Of a DNA stretch of 64,000 nucleotides, positions 7,676 through 16,290 are shown in pieces (positions within the stretch are counted from its first letter, which is position 1; each line of letters opens with the position of its first letter). Source of the DNA: Myxococcus terminator_A (lineage in GTDB: Bacteria; Myxococcota; Myxococcia; Myxococcales; Myxococcaceae); contig JBLZWL010000001.1 of the NCBI GenBank assembly GCA_049194865.1, positions 186,001 through 250,000 of the forward strand, given 5' to 3'. The notes below the pieces were generated by a model. The model had not been told where the DNA came from. It worked only from the letters and a program-made list of their open reading frames with translations, and did not search any database. Both the position numbers and the translations under genes were made by a program.

Positions 7676-9093
7676 GCGGCCTGAGCCGCGGCGGTTGCCG
7701 GGAGATGAATATGGAATTCACTACCCCGGCCGGCTTCGCTTCGCACAGAGATTGTACCTCCGTGACGTTGCACCATGTTGGCCACAATGGCCAGCCCCAA
7801 GCCGGTGCCACGCGTCTTGGTTGTGAAGAGGGGTTCGAAAATCTTGGGCAGCACGTCCGGAGGGATGCCCGTCCCGTCATCTACCACGCGAATGGCCCAC
7901 GGCCCCGTGTCGCCGCCTTCCGCCAGCACTGAAACCTGGCCCGCTCTTCCCTGGGGCATGGCCTCCACCGCGTTCTGCACCAGGTTCACCAGCACCTGAC
8001 GGAACTGCTCCTTGTCCAGGCTCGGCACGGGGAGCGACTCGGGGACTTCGTTGAGGATGCGGACGCCATCCCGGGAGGGAACCACGCCAATGGCCTCGTC
8101 CACCAGAGGTCGCAAAGGACACGGCTGCAGCGCGGGGGGTCGCTCACGCGCGAAGTCGAGCAGGTCGGAGATGATTTTCGCGCACGCGCCCAGCTCGCGC
8201 TCCATCACCCCGAGGAACTGGGGGACCCGTGGGTCATCCGCGGCCCCGATGGCATCCCGACTCAGTCGTCGGGAGAGGTAGGCATGCGCGTTGCGCACGG
8301 CGGCCAGCGGGTTGCGCAATTCATGACCCACGCTGGCGGCGAGTTGACCCACCGCGGCCAGCTTCTCCACGCGGATGAGGTGCTCCTGGAAGCCGCTCAG
8401 CTCACGCAGGGCGCGGTCCAGCTCCGCGGACTTGTCCTCCTCGCGCTCGCGCGCCAGCTCCAGCTCCGCGCGGCGCACGGCGACTTCGCGCATCTCCCGC
8501 CGCATCACCCGGCCCGCGTGCAGGAGCACCAGGTTCAGGAAGCCCACCCAGAGCGCATGCTCCAGGAAGCGCCACCACTCCGCGTTGGGCACGCCGTACA
8601 CCGACGCCGGCCACAACAGGCCCCGGATGACGTGGTCCAACACGGTGGCGCACGTGGCCGTCAGCAGCACCCACGGGTCCCGGTACAGGGAGAGGAACGC
8701 GAGCGAGACGAAGATGTGGAAGTGCGTCTCGATGCGTCCACCCGTCAGGTGGATGAGCAGCGAGGACCACAGCATCTGCGCCAGGGCCACGCCGTGGCGG
8801 GTGGAGATGGCCCCGGGACGCCAGCGCGCCAGGGCGATGGGGAACACGGTGAGGGCCGCGCCGAGGAAGAGGGCGGCATACACGTGGGCATGGAGGGCGC
8901 GGTCCTTGCCCTCCCAGCCATAGGGCGAGACGAAGAGGGCCACGAGGACGCCGAAGGCCCATTGGGCCAGCATCAGGCCCGCGAAGAGGCGGTCCGTGCG
9001 GCGTCGCACCGTGGTCAGGTGCTCGTGAAACAGCAGAACGGCGCGTTCCTTCAGTGCCACCGTCGGGCCGCTGGCATCCTCCGTGGGCTTCAT
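7672..9093 (-). CDS. redC: Membrane-bound sensor histidine kinase, RedC-like
   Basis: A 473-residue kinase. Residues about 36-192 hold around six hydrophobic helices with little periplasmic sequence, so the signal may be sensed within the membrane. A charged coiled-coil-like linker (about 195-245) leads to the H box LAASVGHELRNPLAAVRNAH (His257), then the N box LVQNAVEAMP, G1 DDGTGIP and G2 RGTGLGLAIV. The start ATG 9093 forms an ATGA overlap with the upstream redB-like gene and was preferred to an upstream in-frame codon that lies inside that gene. In M. xanthus RedC is the input kinase of the Red pathway. Confidence 0.8.
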   Translation of the reverse strand: MKPTEDASGPTVALKERAVLLFHEHLTTVRRRTDRLFAGLMLAQWAFGVLVALFVSPYGWEGKDRALHAHVYAALFLGAALTVFPIALARWRPGAISTRHGVALAQMLWSSLLIHLTGGRIETHFHIFVSLAFLSLYRDPWVLLTATCATVLDHVIRGLLWPASVYGVPNAEWWRFLEHALWVGFLNLVLLHAGRVMRREMREVAVRRAELELAREREEDKSAELDRALRELSGFQEHLIRVEKLAAVGQLAASVGHELRNPLAAVRNAHAYLSRRLSRDAIGAADDPRVPQFLGVMERELGACAKIISDLLDFARERPPALQPCPLRPLVDEAIGVVPSRDGVRILNEVPESLPVPSLDKEQFRQVLVNLVQNAVEAMPQGRAGQVSVLAEGGDTGPWAIRVVDDGTGIPPDVLPKIFEPLFTTKTRGTGLGLAIVANMVQRHGGTISVRSEAGRGSEFHIHLPATAAAQAA

Positions 9094-9719
9094 GGGGTGT
9101 TCGTGGCCCGGGCCTCGGGCGGTTCCTCCAGGGCGCAACCGTAGACAGCGTGCTCCGACGACCCACCCACCCGACCCGCCTCCCGCAGCAGCGCCTCCAC
9201 GGCGTCCCGCCCCGGGTTGTCACCTCGATGTCCCCGCGCCCCGGTGAGTCCACCGCTGAAGCGGAGCCGACCGGCGGCATCATAGAGCAAGGAGTGTCCG
9301 GAAGTAGCGACTCCAAACCCGCGAGCTTGCTCGCCTCCTGCGTCCACGAGCACCGTGACGCCCGGAATCGCGGCGGCGGCGCGCCACAGGGGCCCTTGCG
9401 TCCAGTCCTTGGAAGTGCCCTCGGGCTGGAGGAACAGGACGCGCGCGTCGAGCTGGCCCCGGGCGTGCTCCATCAAGACGGACAGCTCCCCCAGGCTCGC
9501 GCGCGTGCAGGGGCAGCGCGGGTGGGCCAGCATCACCAGCGTGGGCCGCCCCTCCGCGCGAGGAGGGTGCGCGGACGCGGGCCAGGAGGAAGGCGACTCG
9601 AGCGTCGCGCCCGGGGTGAGGGCATGTCGGGCCAGGAGCGCGAAGCCCGCCACCGTGGCGACCAGCCACAGCAGACCTCCCAGCAGCCATGCCCCCCGCG
9701 ACAAGGCGGGAACCTTCAT
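9090..9719 (-). CDS. redB: RedB-like membrane-anchored thioredoxin-fold protein
   Basis: A 209-residue protein with one N-terminal membrane helix (about 10-30) and a periplasmic thioredoxin-like domain. The sequence LVMLAHPRCPCTRASLGEL carries Cys69 and Cys71 as a CPC pair in place of the usual CxxC, then a conserved TSGHSLLYDAAGRLRFSGG and an ARGHRGDN segment. Proteins with this pattern are commonly named RedB because the gene sits in the red operon. The CxC spacing could allow redox or metal chemistry, but no activity can be assigned. ATGA overlaps join it to the genes on both sides. Confidence 0.7.
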   Translation of the reverse strand: MKVPALSRGAWLLGGLLWLVATVAGFALLARHALTPGATLESPSSWPASAHPPRAEGRPTLVMLAHPRCPCTRASLGELSVLMEHARGQLDARVLFLQPEGTSKDWTQGPLWRAAAAIPGVTVLVDAGGEQARGFGVATSGHSLLYDAAGRLRFSGGLTGARGHRGDNPGRDAVEALLREAGRVGGSSEHAVYGCALEEPPEARATNTP

Positions 9720-10153
9720 CGGGGACCCCACTTGTGCTCGGCCAGGCCGGAGGTCAGCCGGTTCATGTCGCGCTTGAGGCGCGAGGACTCGGCGGCCCGG
9801 CGGATCATCGCGATGAGGTCCGGGGGCTGGTAGGGCTTGAGCACGAGGTAGAAGAGGCCCTGCGCGTCCAGGCGGTCCCTCCAGTCGAGGTACTCGCGAA
9901 AGCCCGTCACCAGCACGCCCGCGATATGGGGGTACTGCGTCACAGCCTCGCGCAGCAGCTGGATGCCGCTGGGCCCCGGCATGTGGAGGTCCGTGCACAG
10001 GACGTCGAAGGGGTGCAGCCCGAGCATCCGTCGCGCGGTGAGCGCATCGGGCGCCGTCTGGACCTCGAAGTCCTCGGAGAGCACAGCAGCGGTGGTGGCG
10101 AGGACAGCAGCCTCGTCATCCACCAGCAGCACCTGGAGCCTCGGAACAGTCAT
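9716..10153 (-). CDS. redA: Response regulator, first gene of the red-type operon
   Basis: A 145-residue receiver protein starting at ATG 10153, with GGGAGGT 6-7 bases upstream. Asp12/Asp13 (LLVDDEAA), phosphoacceptor Asp55 (VLCTDLHMPG) and a Lys in VLKPYQPP are present. After the receiver comes a short basic tail (ESSRLKRDMNRL) that is too small for a known DNA-binding domain. It heads the six-gene cluster, and about 210 bases without a gene upstream presumably contain the promoter. The name follows operon position only. Confidence 0.65.
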   Translation of the reverse strand: MTVPRLQVLLVDDEAAVLATTAAVLSEDFEVQTAPDALTARRMLGLHPFDVLCTDLHMPGPSGIQLLREAVTQYPHIAGVLVTGFREYLDWRDRLDAQGLFYLVLKPYQPPDLIAMIRRAAESSRLKRDMNRLTSGLAEHKWGPR

Positions 10154-10365
10154 GGCGGGGACCTCCCGAGGATAACGTCGTCCGCGCCAGAGCGTGAGCG
10201 GTCGCGGTGGATTGTTCTCCACTGGCAGGCGCCCGGTACGCGAGCGCTAGAGGGCAGGCACCTACACCCGCGTGCGGGCGGGCTTCGCGCGGACGGGGAC
10301 ACCGGCGCTCGCTCCTCCGCCTGTCGCTTCGTGCGTCCCAAGGGTTGGAGCGAGCGGATCCGCGC

Positions 10366-11808
10366 TCACTGATGGGCGGTGAAGCGGCCTCGCGCCAGGA
10401 AGACGTTCGCGTCGTCGATGAGGACCTCCGTGCCCGCGTCGGCGCGCCAGACGTCGATGAGCCGCGTCACGCGCTCGTACGTGAGGGGATAGATGTCGCC
10501 ATGAGGAGGCTTCTCCACCAACACCCACTCGTACACCCGACCATCACCGGGCTGCGGCCCGCCCACCGCGTAGATGTCATCGCGGTCCGCGAGCAGGGGG
10601 ACGAAGTTGCTGCCGAGCAGCGCCAGGCCCTCGCGATGCCGGGCCAGTACGTCCACGCCGCGCGCGATGCTGGCCAGACGCGCCGGGTCTCCGGGGCACT
10701 GACGAGGGTACGTCCGGGAAGAGGTCAGCGTGCGCGTGAACTGGCGCAGGTTGACCTCGTTGCTGAAGAAGAGGATGAGCCCCGAGGACACGAGGACCCA
10801 CGCGGGCACCCTCCGGGCGCGCAGCAGGGGCAGGAAGCCCATCAGCGCCGCGGCCAGCAGCGGCACGGTGTAGTGGAAGCGCCAGGCCATGCCGAGGAAG
10901 CGGATGCCGAGCATCGGCAACAGCACCAACAGCCACGCCCAGTCTGGCTTCACGCGCTCGCGCCACGCCCAGACGCCCAGCGGCAGCAGCAGCAGCAGCA
11001 GCGTGCCCATGCGCGACAGGTGGACCGGCGCCAGGCGGAGCGAGACGTAGTGGAGGAGCCCGCCATCCAGGCCCTGCTTGAGCCGGACGCTGTAATCCTC
11101 CGAGGGCCCCAGCAGCCATGGCCGCAGCCCATAGACACCCGCGAGCCAGACCAGCGACAGCACGCCCACGCCCACCGCGAAGCGCCGCTCGCCGCGCAGC
11201 CACAGCGCGACGCTCAGCATGATGCCCCCGAAGGCGAACTCCTCCTTGCAGGCGAACAGCAACACCAACGACACCAGCAGCCAGCCGTTGCGGCGCAGGT
11301 GGTACGCCACACCCGCCATCACCCACGGCAGCGCGGACCACGTCGTGGGATGGATGGGGAACTTCAGCGCCTCCACCACGCTGGGGGACACCAACAGGAA
11401 CGCCGCCAGGAGCCCCGTGGCGGCGCGACTCAGCAGCCCACGCGCCTGGAGCCAGAGCAGCGGCGCCACCGCGAGCAGCACGAAGAGCGCCTCGCCCACC
11501 AGCGCGGCCCACATCGGCGGCAGCACCGCCACCAGCGGGCGCGCCAGCCACAGGATGGGGTCGAAGTGGTCGTTGAAGATGTAGACCTGTCGCGCGCTGA
11601 GCCACGGATTCGGGTCCCCCAGCGACAGGCGCGCCAGGGCTTGCGTGTAGATGCCCAGGTCGAAGTGCGCGAAGCAGGCGTGCGCGGCCTGAATCCAGAC
11701 CGGCGCCACGACGAACACGACCCAGACGAGGACCACGAGCGGCAGGGCCAGCATGCCCGGCCATCGCCGCGCGCGTCCGAGGCTCGAGTCATCGGCGGAA
11801 GGTGTCAT
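10366..11808 (-). CDS. DUF2079 polytopic membrane protein
   Basis: A 480-residue protein from ATG 11808 with about ten to eleven hydrophobic helices. The first periplasmic loop contains HFDLGIYTQALARLS and FNDHFDPILWL; this FDLGIY...HF.P pattern is typical of DUF2079, a family related in fold to GT-C membrane glycosyltransferases. A C-terminal soluble part follows (about 385-480). It likely uses a lipid-linked sugar donor, but this is inference from fold. It lies upstream of the red-type operon on the same strand with a gap of 212 bases, so it is probably a separate unit. Confidence 0.75.
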   Translation of the reverse strand: MTPSADDSSLGRARRWPGMLALPLVVLVWVVFVVAPVWIQAAHACFAHFDLGIYTQALARLSLGDPNPWLSARQVYIFNDHFDPILWLARPLVAVLPPMWAALVGEALFVLLAVAPLLWLQARGLLSRAATGLLAAFLLVSPSVVEALKFPIHPTTWSALPWVMAGVAYHLRRNGWLLVSLVLLFACKEEFAFGGIMLSVALWLRGERRFAVGVGVLSLVWLAGVYGLRPWLLGPSEDYSVRLKQGLDGGLLHYVSLRLAPVHLSRMGTLLLLLLPLGVWAWRERVKPDWAWLLVLLPMLGIRFLGMAWRFHYTVPLLAAALMGFLPLLRARRVPAWVLVSSGLILFFSNEVNLRQFTRTLTSSRTYPRQCPGDPARLASIARGVDVLARHREGLALLGSNFVPLLADRDDIYAVGGPQPGDGRVYEWVLVEKPPHGDIYPLTYERVTRLIDVWRADAGTEVLIDDANVFLARGRFTAHQ

Positions 11809-11967
11809 GAGGTCGCGAGGCGGCGCCGGCCACGGCACCGAAGGCCGCGTCGTCTAGCGCACTCCCGTGACTGATGTCACCCCGTGTGAACGTCCAGCCC
11901 CACCCCGGGGCCCGCCGCATCCGCGCGAAGGATGCGAGGCCCCGAGGCGCGAGGACCTCTGTGCGCG

Positions 11968-12306
11968 TCAGTGGCGATGATGCGCGTGCAGCCCGTCCGT
12001 GTAGTGCTGGAGCTGCCGGCGCGCGGCGTCGAACGCGTCCGACACGGCCTGGTAGGGGTCCTCGTGCGCGGCGTCGTGCTCCGGCTCCTTGCCCGCGATG
12101 ATGTCCTTTCCGGGCACGTGCAGGTCCACGCGCACGCGGAAGTGGTGGGTGTTCTGCTGGTGCCGATGGGGCTCGTCCACCACGACGTGGCATCCGACGA
12201 TGCCGTCGAAGAACTGCTCCAGCTTCGCTGCGTGGTCGCGGATGTGCTCGTTCAGGGTCTCGCTCGTCGCCATGCCCCGGTAGGTAATCTGCAACGCTCG
12301 CTTCAT
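11968..12306 (-). CDS. HPF/RaiA-family ribosome hibernation factor
   Basis: A 112-residue protein starting MKRALQITYRGM at ATG 12306. The beta-alpha-beta-beta-beta-alpha pattern is recognisable: an N-terminal strand, helix with LNEHIRDHAAKLEQFF, strands with VVVDEPHRHQQ and FRVRVDLHVPGKDI, and a final helix with DPYQAVSDAFDAARRQLQ. Short HPF/YfiA proteins bind the 30S decoding centre and silence ribosomes in stationary phase. The C-terminal dimerisation extension of long HPFs is missing, so this is a short-type factor; the His-rich tail (HAHHRH) is unusual. Confidence 0.85.
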   Translation of the reverse strand: MKRALQITYRGMATSETLNEHIRDHAAKLEQFFDGIVGCHVVVDEPHRHQQNTHHFRVRVDLHVPGKDIIAGKEPEHDAAHEDPYQAVSDAFDAARRQLQHYTDGLHAHHRH

Positions 12307-12482
12307 CGTCGGCCTCGGGTCGGGCCCCGCCGTTCGCGGGGCTTCAGGGTGCACCCCTCCCCATTGCATCACCCTGGCCAGCGCCAACCCCTTGGAATGC
12401 CTGGGCACCCCGCGCGCGCTTCCGCAGCCTTTGCGGCGAAATGGGGCAGCACGCAGTCCCTGCGGGGCGCAATGCCCCACAC

Positions 12483-13484
12483 CTACCTGCTCGTGTCGAG
12501 GACGGCCGCGCCGCGCACGTGTCCCTCGCGCAGCGCGGTGAGCGCCTCGTTGGCCTCGGACAGGGGGAACACCCGCACCTCGGTGCGCACCGGCACGCTG
12601 GGCGCGAGCACCAGGAAGTCCATCGCATCCGAGCGCGTCAGGTTCGCCACCGAGCGCACCACGCGCTCCTCCCAGAGCAGCGAATACGGGAACGAAGGGA
12701 CATCGCTCATGTGGATGCCGCCGCACACCACCACCCCACCCTTGTCCACGGCGCGCAGCGCGGCGGGCACCAGCGCTCCCACGGGCGCGAACAGGATGGC
12801 CGCATCCAGCGGCTCCGGCGGAAGCGCGTCCGAGCCTCCCGCCCACACCGCGCCCAGCTCGCGGGCGAAGCGCTGCCCCTCCTCGTCTCCGGGGCGCGTG
12901 AAGGCAAACACGCGGCGCTTGCGATGACGCGCCACCTGGATGAGCACGTGCGCGGCGGCGCCAAAGCCATACAAGCCCAGCCGCTCACCCTCTCCCGACA
13001 GGCGCAGGCTGCGAAAGCCGATGAGCCCCGCGCACATCAGCGGCGCGGCATGGACGTCCGAGTAGTTCGCGGGCAGCGGGAAGCAGAAGCGGTGGTGCGC
13101 CACGGCATACTCCGCGTAGCCGCCATCCACCTGGTAGCCGGTGAAGCGCGCGAAGTCGCAGAGGTTCTCCCGGCCGGAGACGCAGAAGCGGCACTGTCCG
13201 CACGTCCACCCGAGCCAGGGCACGCCGACCCGCGTGCCTTCCTCCAACCCCAGCACGTCCGCGCCGACCTCCACGACGGTGGCCACGATTTCGTGGCCTG
13301 GGATGAGCGGCAGCTTCGGCCTCGGCAGCTCCCCGTCCACCAGGTGCAGGTCCGTGCGACACACCGCGCAGGCGTGCACGCGGAGCAGCACCTCCTGCGG
13401 GCCCGGACGGGGGATGGGCCACGTCTCCGCTCTCAGTGGCTGCCCCGGCGCGTGGAGAACCATCGCGCGCATGGTGCCTTCCAT
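12483..13484 (-). CDS. Zinc-dependent alcohol dehydrogenase (MDR family)
   Basis: A 333-residue medium-chain dehydrogenase. The catalytic zinc ligands are Cys42 in VCRTDLH and the GHE motif (His64, Glu65); structural zinc is bound by Cys95, Cys98, Cys101 and Cys109 (CGQCRFC, then ENLC). The nucleotide-binding loop is GLYGFGAAAH rather than the usual GxGxxG. The length and LICAG-type MCAGLIGFRSL segment fit the AdhP-like alcohol dehydrogenases that lack the long class I insertions. ATG 13484 has AGGGAG ten bases upstream; ATG 13472 (MRAMVLH) is an equally good start. It stands alone. Confidence 0.85.
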   Translation of the reverse strand: MEGTMRAMVLHAPGQPLRAETWPIPRPGPQEVLLRVHACAVCRTDLHLVDGELPRPKLPLIPGHEIVATVVEVGADVLGLEEGTRVGVPWLGWTCGQCRFCVSGRENLCDFARFTGYQVDGGYAEYAVAHHRFCFPLPANYSDVHAAPLMCAGLIGFRSLRLSGEGERLGLYGFGAAAHVLIQVARHRKRRVFAFTRPGDEEGQRFARELGAVWAGGSDALPPEPLDAAILFAPVGALVPAALRAVDKGGVVVCGGIHMSDVPSFPYSLLWEERVVRSVANLTRSDAMDFLVLAPSVPVRTEVRVFPLSEANEALTALREGHVRGAAVLDTSR

Positions 13485-13581
13485 GGGGTCGCTCCCTCTG
13501 TCGCCCACCCGCGAGCGGGCGCCGGCGTCCGAGGGAAATATGGGGGGCGGAGGGCCCGGCGGGAAGCGCTGCCTCCCCGCC

Positions 13582-15120
13582 TCAAATCTGGATGCCCGCG
13601 AGGAGGCCCGGCCAGGTGCGCACGGTGGTGCGTCCGCTGTCGGAGACCTCCTTCCACTCCGGGCCGATGCCCAGCTCCTTCCACGGGTCGCTCCCGTTCC
13701 AGGTGACGAGCGTGTTGGAGCTGACCCCGCCGAACACGGCGAACCGGCTCGACAACCGCCAGCCCGCCATCACCCGGAGCTGCCCTAGCACGTGGTTCGT
13801 GTCGTCATCGAAGTCGAAGAGGCGGTTGGCGTGCAGGCTGGAGCCCAGCACGTCCACGTCGACATAGAACCGGCCCATGGGGATGTGGCCGCCCAGGCCC
13901 GCGCCCACGGTGTAGCGACGACGGTCTCCGTCCATCGGCGGAGAGAGGCCCACGGTGAGCAGCGTGTAGAGGTGACGCCCGCCCAGCTTCAGGCCGATGT
14001 TGGTCAGCGCGACGTCACTGGCCCAGGCCTGCACATGGGCCTGACCGTTGCCCACGAAGCTCAGCAGGCCCACCGACTCGCCCTCGGTCTTGCCCGCCAC
14101 GTTCACCAGGCCCACCTGCGCGCCGTCCACGTGGCCGGCCACGTTCACCAGGCCCACCTGCGCGCCGTCCACGTCGCCGCCCACGTTGATGATGGAGAGC
14201 TGCGCGCCGGACAGCTTGCTCGCGTAGCTGACGCCCGAGGATATCTGCATGCCCGTCAGCTCCGACGCGACGTTGACGCCCGCCGCCATCTGGAGCCCGC
14301 GCGAGACACCGCGCGCCACGTTGCCACCCACCGCCATCTGCACCCCGTTCAGCGTCCCCGCCGCCAGGTTGCCGCCCACGGAGAGCTGCGCGCCCCTCAC
14401 CTCGGCGCCCCCGAAGTTCGCGCCCACCGAGAGCTGCGCGCCTCTCATGTTGGCGCCCGCGAAGTTCGCGCCCACCGAGAGCTGCGCGCCTTCCATCGCA
14501 CCCGTCGCCACGTTGCCGCCCACCGTGAGCTGCCCGCCGCCCATGGTTCCGCGCACCACGTTGGTGCCCACCGAGGCCAGCACGCCCTCCGCGTCGCCCG
14601 CCACCACGTTGCCGCCCACCGCGAGCAGCGTGCCGTCCACCGGACCGCCCGACACGTTGGCGCCCACCGAGGCGAGCACGCCCGTCGCGCCGTGCGTCAC
14701 CCAGTTGCCACCCAGCGACAGGCCCAGCGCCGTCACACGCCGCGCATGCGTGGCAATCAAGCCGATGGACACGTCATGCACCAGGTTCTGTCGAGCAAAA
14801 CCCGAGGTGCTCAGCCCCGGCAGAATCGACAGGTTGAAGGGCACGTGGACCTCCTGCTCCGCGGCCTCCGCCTTCGCCACCGCCACCGGAGCATCCGTCG
14901 TCGTCGACACCGCGCCCACCGTCGTCGCTTCGACGAGGGGCGGCGGCACCATCACCCGCTCCACGCCCGGACCTTCCACCAACGACACGGACGCGGGCCC
15001 CGCGTCACCGCCCGCCGAGGCGCCAGCTGCCGGGTCGACGCCCTTCGACTCCTCGGCGCCGGCGGACATCGCCACCATCGCCGCCATGACGCCCGCACAC
15101 ACCGAGACCTTGCGCTTCAT
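13582..15120 (-). CDS. Exported surface protein with LA_2272-type repeats
   Basis: A 512-residue protein starting MKRKVSVCAG with a signal peptide ending near AGA-EE (residue 22). After an Ala/Val-rich linker comes a tandem array of short repeats (about residues 131-346) such as GAQLSVGANFAGANMR, then a C-terminal region of alternating strands (YTVGAGLGGHIPMGRFYVDVDVLG, VMAGWRLSSRFAVFGGVSS) that resembles the end of an outer-membrane beta barrel. The GAQVGLVNVAG units match surface repeat proteins of the LA_2272 type known from Leptospira. A location at the cell surface is inferred. No operon partners; it diverges from the aldo/keto reductase gene. Confidence 0.7.
   Translation of the reverse strand: MKRKVSVCAGVMAAMVAMSAGAEESKGVDPAAGASAGGDAGPASVSLVEGPGVERVMVPPPLVEATTVGAVSTTTDAPVAVAKAEAAEQEVHVPFNLSILPGLSTSGFARQNLVHDVSIGLIATHARRVTALGLSLGGNWVTHGATGVLASVGANVSGGPVDGTLLAVGGNVVAGDAEGVLASVGTNVVRGTMGGGQLTVGGNVATGAMEGAQLSVGANFAGANMRGAQLSVGANFGGAEVRGAQLSVGGNLAAGTLNGVQMAVGGNVARGVSRGLQMAAGVNVASELTGMQISSGVSYASKLSGAQLSIINVGGDVDGAQVGLVNVAGHVDGAQVGLVNVAGKTEGESVGLLSFVGNGQAHVQAWASDVALTNIGLKLGGRHLYTLLTVGLSPPMDGDRRRYTVGAGLGGHIPMGRFYVDVDVLGSSLHANRLFDFDDDTNHVLGQLRVMAGWRLSSRFAVFGGVSSNTLVTWNGSDPWKELGIGPEWKEVSDSGRTTVRTWPGLLAGIQI
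14083..14730 (-). repeat. In-gene repeat array, 16-residue units shortening to 15 and 14
   Basis: Nine 16-residue units with consensus GxQLSVGxNxxxGxxx (residues about 131-274) are followed by two 15-residue units and three 14-residue units (GAQVGLVNVAGHVD type, to about 346). At the DNA level neighbouring copies such as those encoding GAQLSVGANFAGANMR and GAQLSVGANFGGAEVR are nearly identical, which points to recent slippage or unequal exchange. Confidence 0.8.
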
Positions 15121-15285
15121 CGCTGGGACCTTCCTGAGCTGATTTCCGAGAGGGCTCCTCCCACGCGCGGCGCGGGCACCAGAGCCGGGGTTGTTTCGCG
15201 GGAGACGTCGCCGCCCCCTTCGCGCAACAGAACACCGGGCCCGCGAAATACTGTCACCCGCCCTCCACGCTAGGATTTCCCCACC

Positions 15286-16245
15286 ATGTCCCAGACACCC
15301 CGGCGCCCCAGGCCCCCCTCCTCGCCCTCGCGTCGGGACGTGCTCGCCGCGGGGCTCGGCGCCGCGCTGCTCCCGAGCCTGGCGCACGCGGCCCCGAAAC
15401 CCTCACCCTCCGCCAAGGCCTCCATGCTCACCCGTCCCATCCCCAAGTCGGGCGAGGCCCTGCCCGTCATCGGACTCGGCACCTGGCAGACCTTCGACGT
15501 GGGGACGTCCGCCGATGAGCGAGCGCCCTTGAAGCAGGTGCTCCAGCGCTTCCTCGACTCCGGGGCGCGCCTCATCGACTCGTCACCCATGTATGGCCGG
15601 GCGGAGCGCGTCGTGGGGGACGTGCTCGCCTCGCTCGGCGACGTGCCCAAGCCCTTCCTCGCCACGAAGGTCTGGACGACGGGCCGCGAAGCGGGCCTCA
15701 CCCAGCTGGAGACCTCCGTGAAGGACATGGGGCGCGGACGCATGGACCTGCTCCAGGTCCACAACCTCGTCGACTGGCGCACCCACCTGCCCGTGCTGCG
15801 CGAGTGGAAGGCCCAAGGCCGCGTGCGCTACGTCGGCATCACCCACTACGCGCGCGGCGCGTTTGATGACCTGGAGAAGCTCCTGCGCGAGCAGACGCTC
15901 GACTTCATCCAGCTGCCCTACTCACTCGCCGAGCGCGACGCCGAGAAGCGCCTGCTCCCCGCCGCCGCCGAGCATGGCGTGGCGGTGCTCGTCATGCAGC
16001 CCTTCGCCACCGGACAGCTCTTCCGCCAGGTGAAGGGCCGCGCGCTGCCGGAGTGGGCCGCGGACTTCGACTGCGCGAGCTGGGCGCAGTTCTTCCTGAA
16101 GTTCATCCTCGGCCACCCCGCCGTGCACTGCCCGCTGCCCGCCACGAGCAACCCCGAGCACGTCGCCGACAACCTCCGCGCCGGCTTCGGACGACTGCCC
16201 GACGCGAAGACACGCGAGCGCATGGCCCGCGTGCTCAATCCGTGA
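15286..16245 (+). CDS. Tat-exported aldo/keto reductase
   Basis: A 319-residue protein. Residues 15-36 form a twin-arginine signal (SRRDVLAAGLGAALLPSLAHA), so the folded enzyme is probably exported. The mature part is an aldo/keto reductase barrel with the full catalytic tetrad: Asp98 and Tyr103 in DSSPMYGRAE, Lys128 in ATKVW and His159 in LLQVHNLVDW; YVGITHY and a C-terminal TSNPEHVADNL also fit. The family reduces carbonyls with NADPH, and a periplasmic member raises the question of the electron source. A Tat-exported version of this family is common in myxobacteria and relatives. No co-transcribed partner. Confidence 0.87.
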   Translation: MSQTPRRPRPPSSPSRRDVLAAGLGAALLPSLAHAAPKPSPSAKASMLTRPIPKSGEALPVIGLGTWQTFDVGTSADERAPLKQVLQRFLDSGARLIDSSPMYGRAERVVGDVLASLGDVPKPFLATKVWTTGREAGLTQLETSVKDMGRGRMDLLQVHNLVDWRTHLPVLREWKAQGRVRYVGITHYARGAFDDLEKLLREQTLDFIQLPYSLAERDAEKRLLPAAAEHGVAVLVMQPFATGQLFRQVKGRALPEWAADFDCASWAQFFLKFILGHPAVHCPLPATSNPEHVADNLRAGFGRLPDAKTRERMARVLNP

Positions 16246-16290
16246 CGTGGCGCGGGGCTCCGGGCTCCAGGCTCGGAGCTCGAGGCCCTG

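Noticed and set aside
10981..11000. CAG/GCA trinucleotide run inside the DUF2079 gene
   Set aside because: It encodes a leucine run within a membrane helix on the minus strand; no sign of a structural repeat with its own role.
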